A stretch of DNA of 5,985 bases from Clostridiales bacterium (lineage in GTDB: Bacteria > Bacillota_A > Clostridia > Oscillospirales > Acutalibacteraceae): positions 1 to 5,985 of the forward strand of contig VSOH01000103.1 of NCBI GenBank assembly GCA_009774735.1. Direction: 5' to 3'. The notes beneath the pieces were generated by a model that did not search any database, had not been told where the DNA came from, and was given only the letters and a program-made list of their open reading frames with translations. The translations under genes and the position numbers were made by a program. Below are positions 5,191 through 5,985 of this stretch, piece by piece; position 1 is the first letter of the stretch; each line of letters begins with the position of its first letter.

Positions 5191-5676
5191 TTACTCCCAT
5201 ATAAACTCAATTTCATTTGTATTAAGCACTAAAATACAATTCGTATAGACAACTCTTTTATATTTAAGCCAAATGTGAAGTTCAATAGCTAAGCTTCTCA
5301 TATTTGGAGAAATGTTCGTACTGATGTATTCCCAAGCCCAATAATTTTTCTCTTTTCGTTTTTTAATTTCTTTGTTTGCTATTTCTGTGAATTCTTCAAC
5401 CGATATAATTTTACCTTTGTAATTGTTGTTTTTATTAAGAGAAGTTTCCAAATGAACATCACAGAAATACTTGTCCTCAAGCCTGCATTTTATGTGGCAT
5501 TTGGTAAAATCTTTATACTTTTCGACAAAGGTTATGTCCGTATAATCCTGCAGATAGAAATGCGTTTCAAAACTTAATGTCAGCACATTGTCGTCATAAG
5601 AAACACTATATAAATCCTGATCGTGAAGAATACCATCAGGAATATTATTTTCGCTCATTATGTATTTATCAGTCAT
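5191..5676 (-). CDS. Uncharacterised 161-aa protein, first gene of the operon
   Basis: I do not recognise this family. The protein is soluble in appearance, with no signal peptide or membrane helix. The N-terminal half is beta-rich and acidic (NIPDGILHDQDLYSVSYDDN 11-30, VLTLSFETHFYLQDY 31-45). It contains C60, C64 and C72 in the run KCHIKCRLEDKYFCDV, and a charged helix about 93-110 (ISVEEFTEIANKEIKKRKEK begins at 91). The C-terminus alternates hydrophobic and polar residues (VVYTNCILVLNTNEIEFIWE, 142-161). The pattern resembles small accessory or immunity-type proteins, but that is only an impression. GGGGAG lies 6 bases before the ATG, and the stop is 5 bases from the next start, with the next gene's ribosome binding site inside this gene's end. 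It is the gene closest to the repeat-flanked promoter. Confidence 0.8.
   Translation of the reverse strand: MTDKYIMSENNIPDGILHDQDLYSVSYDDNVLTLSFETHFYLQDYTDITFVEKYKDFTKCHIKCRLEDKYFCDVHLETSLNKNNNYKGKIISVEEFTEIANKEIKKRKEKNYWAWEYISTNISPNMRSLAIELHIWLKYKRVVYTNCILVLNTNEIEFIWE
5194..5198 (-). promoter_or_regulatory. Ribosome binding site deciding the start of the first acetyltransferase
   Basis: GGGAG is 8 bases upstream of the ATG at 5183-5185 and lies in the last two codons of the upstream gene. The ATG at 5198-5200 has no such site, so the shorter protein is preferred and coupling to the upstream gene is likely. Confidence 0.7.
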
Positions 5677-5728
5677 TTTTAACTCCCCGTTAAATTAACT
5701 CAATCAGTTTAACAATGTTAATTCGTCT

Positions 5729-5777
5729 AAAGTGACATATTAATTATCTGAATTGTCACTTTGAATGTCACTTTGAA
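5729..5777. repeat. Operator-like repeats: two tandem 12-mers and one inverted 9-bp half-site
   Basis: TGTCACTTTGAA occurs twice with no spacing at 5754-5765 and 5766-5777 (plus-strand reading). The inverted half-site AAAGTGACA is at 5729-5737, 16 bases from the start of the first copy. Read with the promoter, one copy covers the -35, one lies in the -35/-10 spacer, and the inverted half-site sits at the expected transcript start. This is the layout of a repressor binding region. The regulator is not in the window. Confidence 0.6.
5743..5771 (-). promoter_or_regulatory. Sigma-A-type promoter of the nine-gene operon
   Basis: On the minus strand GTGACA (5766-5771, five of six to TTGACA) is followed after exactly 17 bases by GATAAT (5743-5748, five of six to TATAAT). 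The transcript would start near 5736 and carry a leader of about 60 bases before the ATG at 5676. The -35 box is inside the first copy of a tandem repeat, and the spacer contains the second. Confidence 0.65.
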
Positions 5778-5861
5778 AATCAATATGCAGATATCTGTTT
5801 TTCAAATTTTTATTTTACCAAATAAAAGATTTTCCAAAAAACAATTCAAAATATCTTTTTG

Positions 5862-5985
5862 CTATTTCAAATCCTTAACATATAATCTGTCTGTTCCTTT
5901 TCTGTAATTCGTAATATCCTTCAGATAACGGTAGCCATATTTTTCATACAAACCAATATGCTCTGATGGGATATAGGTTCTTTTA
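5862..5985 (-). CDS. C-terminal 40 residues of a GNAT acetyltransferase (runs off the right edge)
   Basis: Forty sense codons end in TAG at 5862-5864. The peptide reads KRTYIPSEHIGLYEKYGYRY and then LKDITNYRKGTDRLYVKDLK. HIGLYEKYGYRYLKDI is the motif-B helix and following strand of a GNAT acetyltransferase, where the Tyr of GLYEK is usually the catalytic acid. The RLYVK ending is also typical. The rest of the enzyme, including the acetyl-CoA loop, is outside the window. It is separated from the operon by 185 bases with a promoter, so it is probably a different transcription unit. It makes a third acetyltransferase in this neighbourhood. Confidence 0.8.
   Translation of the reverse strand, partial: KRTYIPSEHIGLYEKYGYRYLKDITNYRKGTDRLYVKDLK

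Noticed and set aside
1131..5676. A gene-cassette array of integron type, suggested by many small unrelated genes in one direction.
   Set aside because: The gaps are too short and contain no attC-like inverted repeats, and no integrase is visible.
5788..5797. The 10-bp palindrome CAGATATCTG between the right-edge gene and the operon promoter.
   Set aside because: It is a short palindrome in AT-rich DNA with no second copy, and it lies upstream of the promoter without a clear role.
5808..5827. An 8-bp AT-only stem with a 4-base loop after the right-edge acetyltransferase, as a possible terminator.
   Set aside because: The stem has no G-C pair and no following T run on the minus strand, so it would be very unstable.

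Overview
AT-rich DNA from what looks like a low-GC Firmicute, most probably a gut or anaerobic clostridium. The grounds are strong AGGAG-type ribosome binding sites, TTG and GTG starts, and protein families I associate with Clostridia (DUF3781, a DUF5131 clostridial subtype, the short CxC protein often mislabelled 'Hsp90', a short pyrophosphatase-like protein). Every gene I can support lies on the minus strand, so the window is read from right to left. No tRNA, rRNA, CRISPR array, transposase or integrase is visible.

Right edge (5862-5985): the last 40 codons of a GNAT-type acetyltransferase. A 185-base intergenic region follows (5677-5861). It holds a good sigma-A-type promoter wrapped in two tandem 12-bp repeats plus a third, inverted half-site, which looks like an operator.

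Centre (1131-5676): a run of tightly packed genes, with gaps of 5 to 66 bases, that is probably one operon. In transcription order: an unrecognised 161-aa protein; two tandem GNAT acetyltransferases; a small two-helix membrane protein; DUF3781; DUF6194; YaiI/YqxD (DUF188, PIN-like); a 112-aa pyrophosphatase-like protein; and an in-frame fusion of a DUF5131 radical-SAM-like protein with a small cysteine-motif protein. The second fusion half keeps its own Shine-Dalgarno and ATG. The families share no obvious pathway, so this looks like a collection of small accessory genes under one promoter. The operon ends at a perfect 20-bp hairpin directly after the last stop codon.

Left edge (1-1008): a separately promoted gene with a TTG start, encoding the N-terminal 336 residues of a UPF1/COG1112-like superfamily 1 helicase. 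It runs off the window just after its Walker A and motif Ia region.

Four starts were set by ribosome binding site position rather than the longest reading frame: the helicase (TTG), DUF3781 (GTG) and both complete acetyltransferases. The points most worth a second look are the DUF5131 fusion junction at a run of six A's, the repeat-flanked promoter, and the perfect hairpin.
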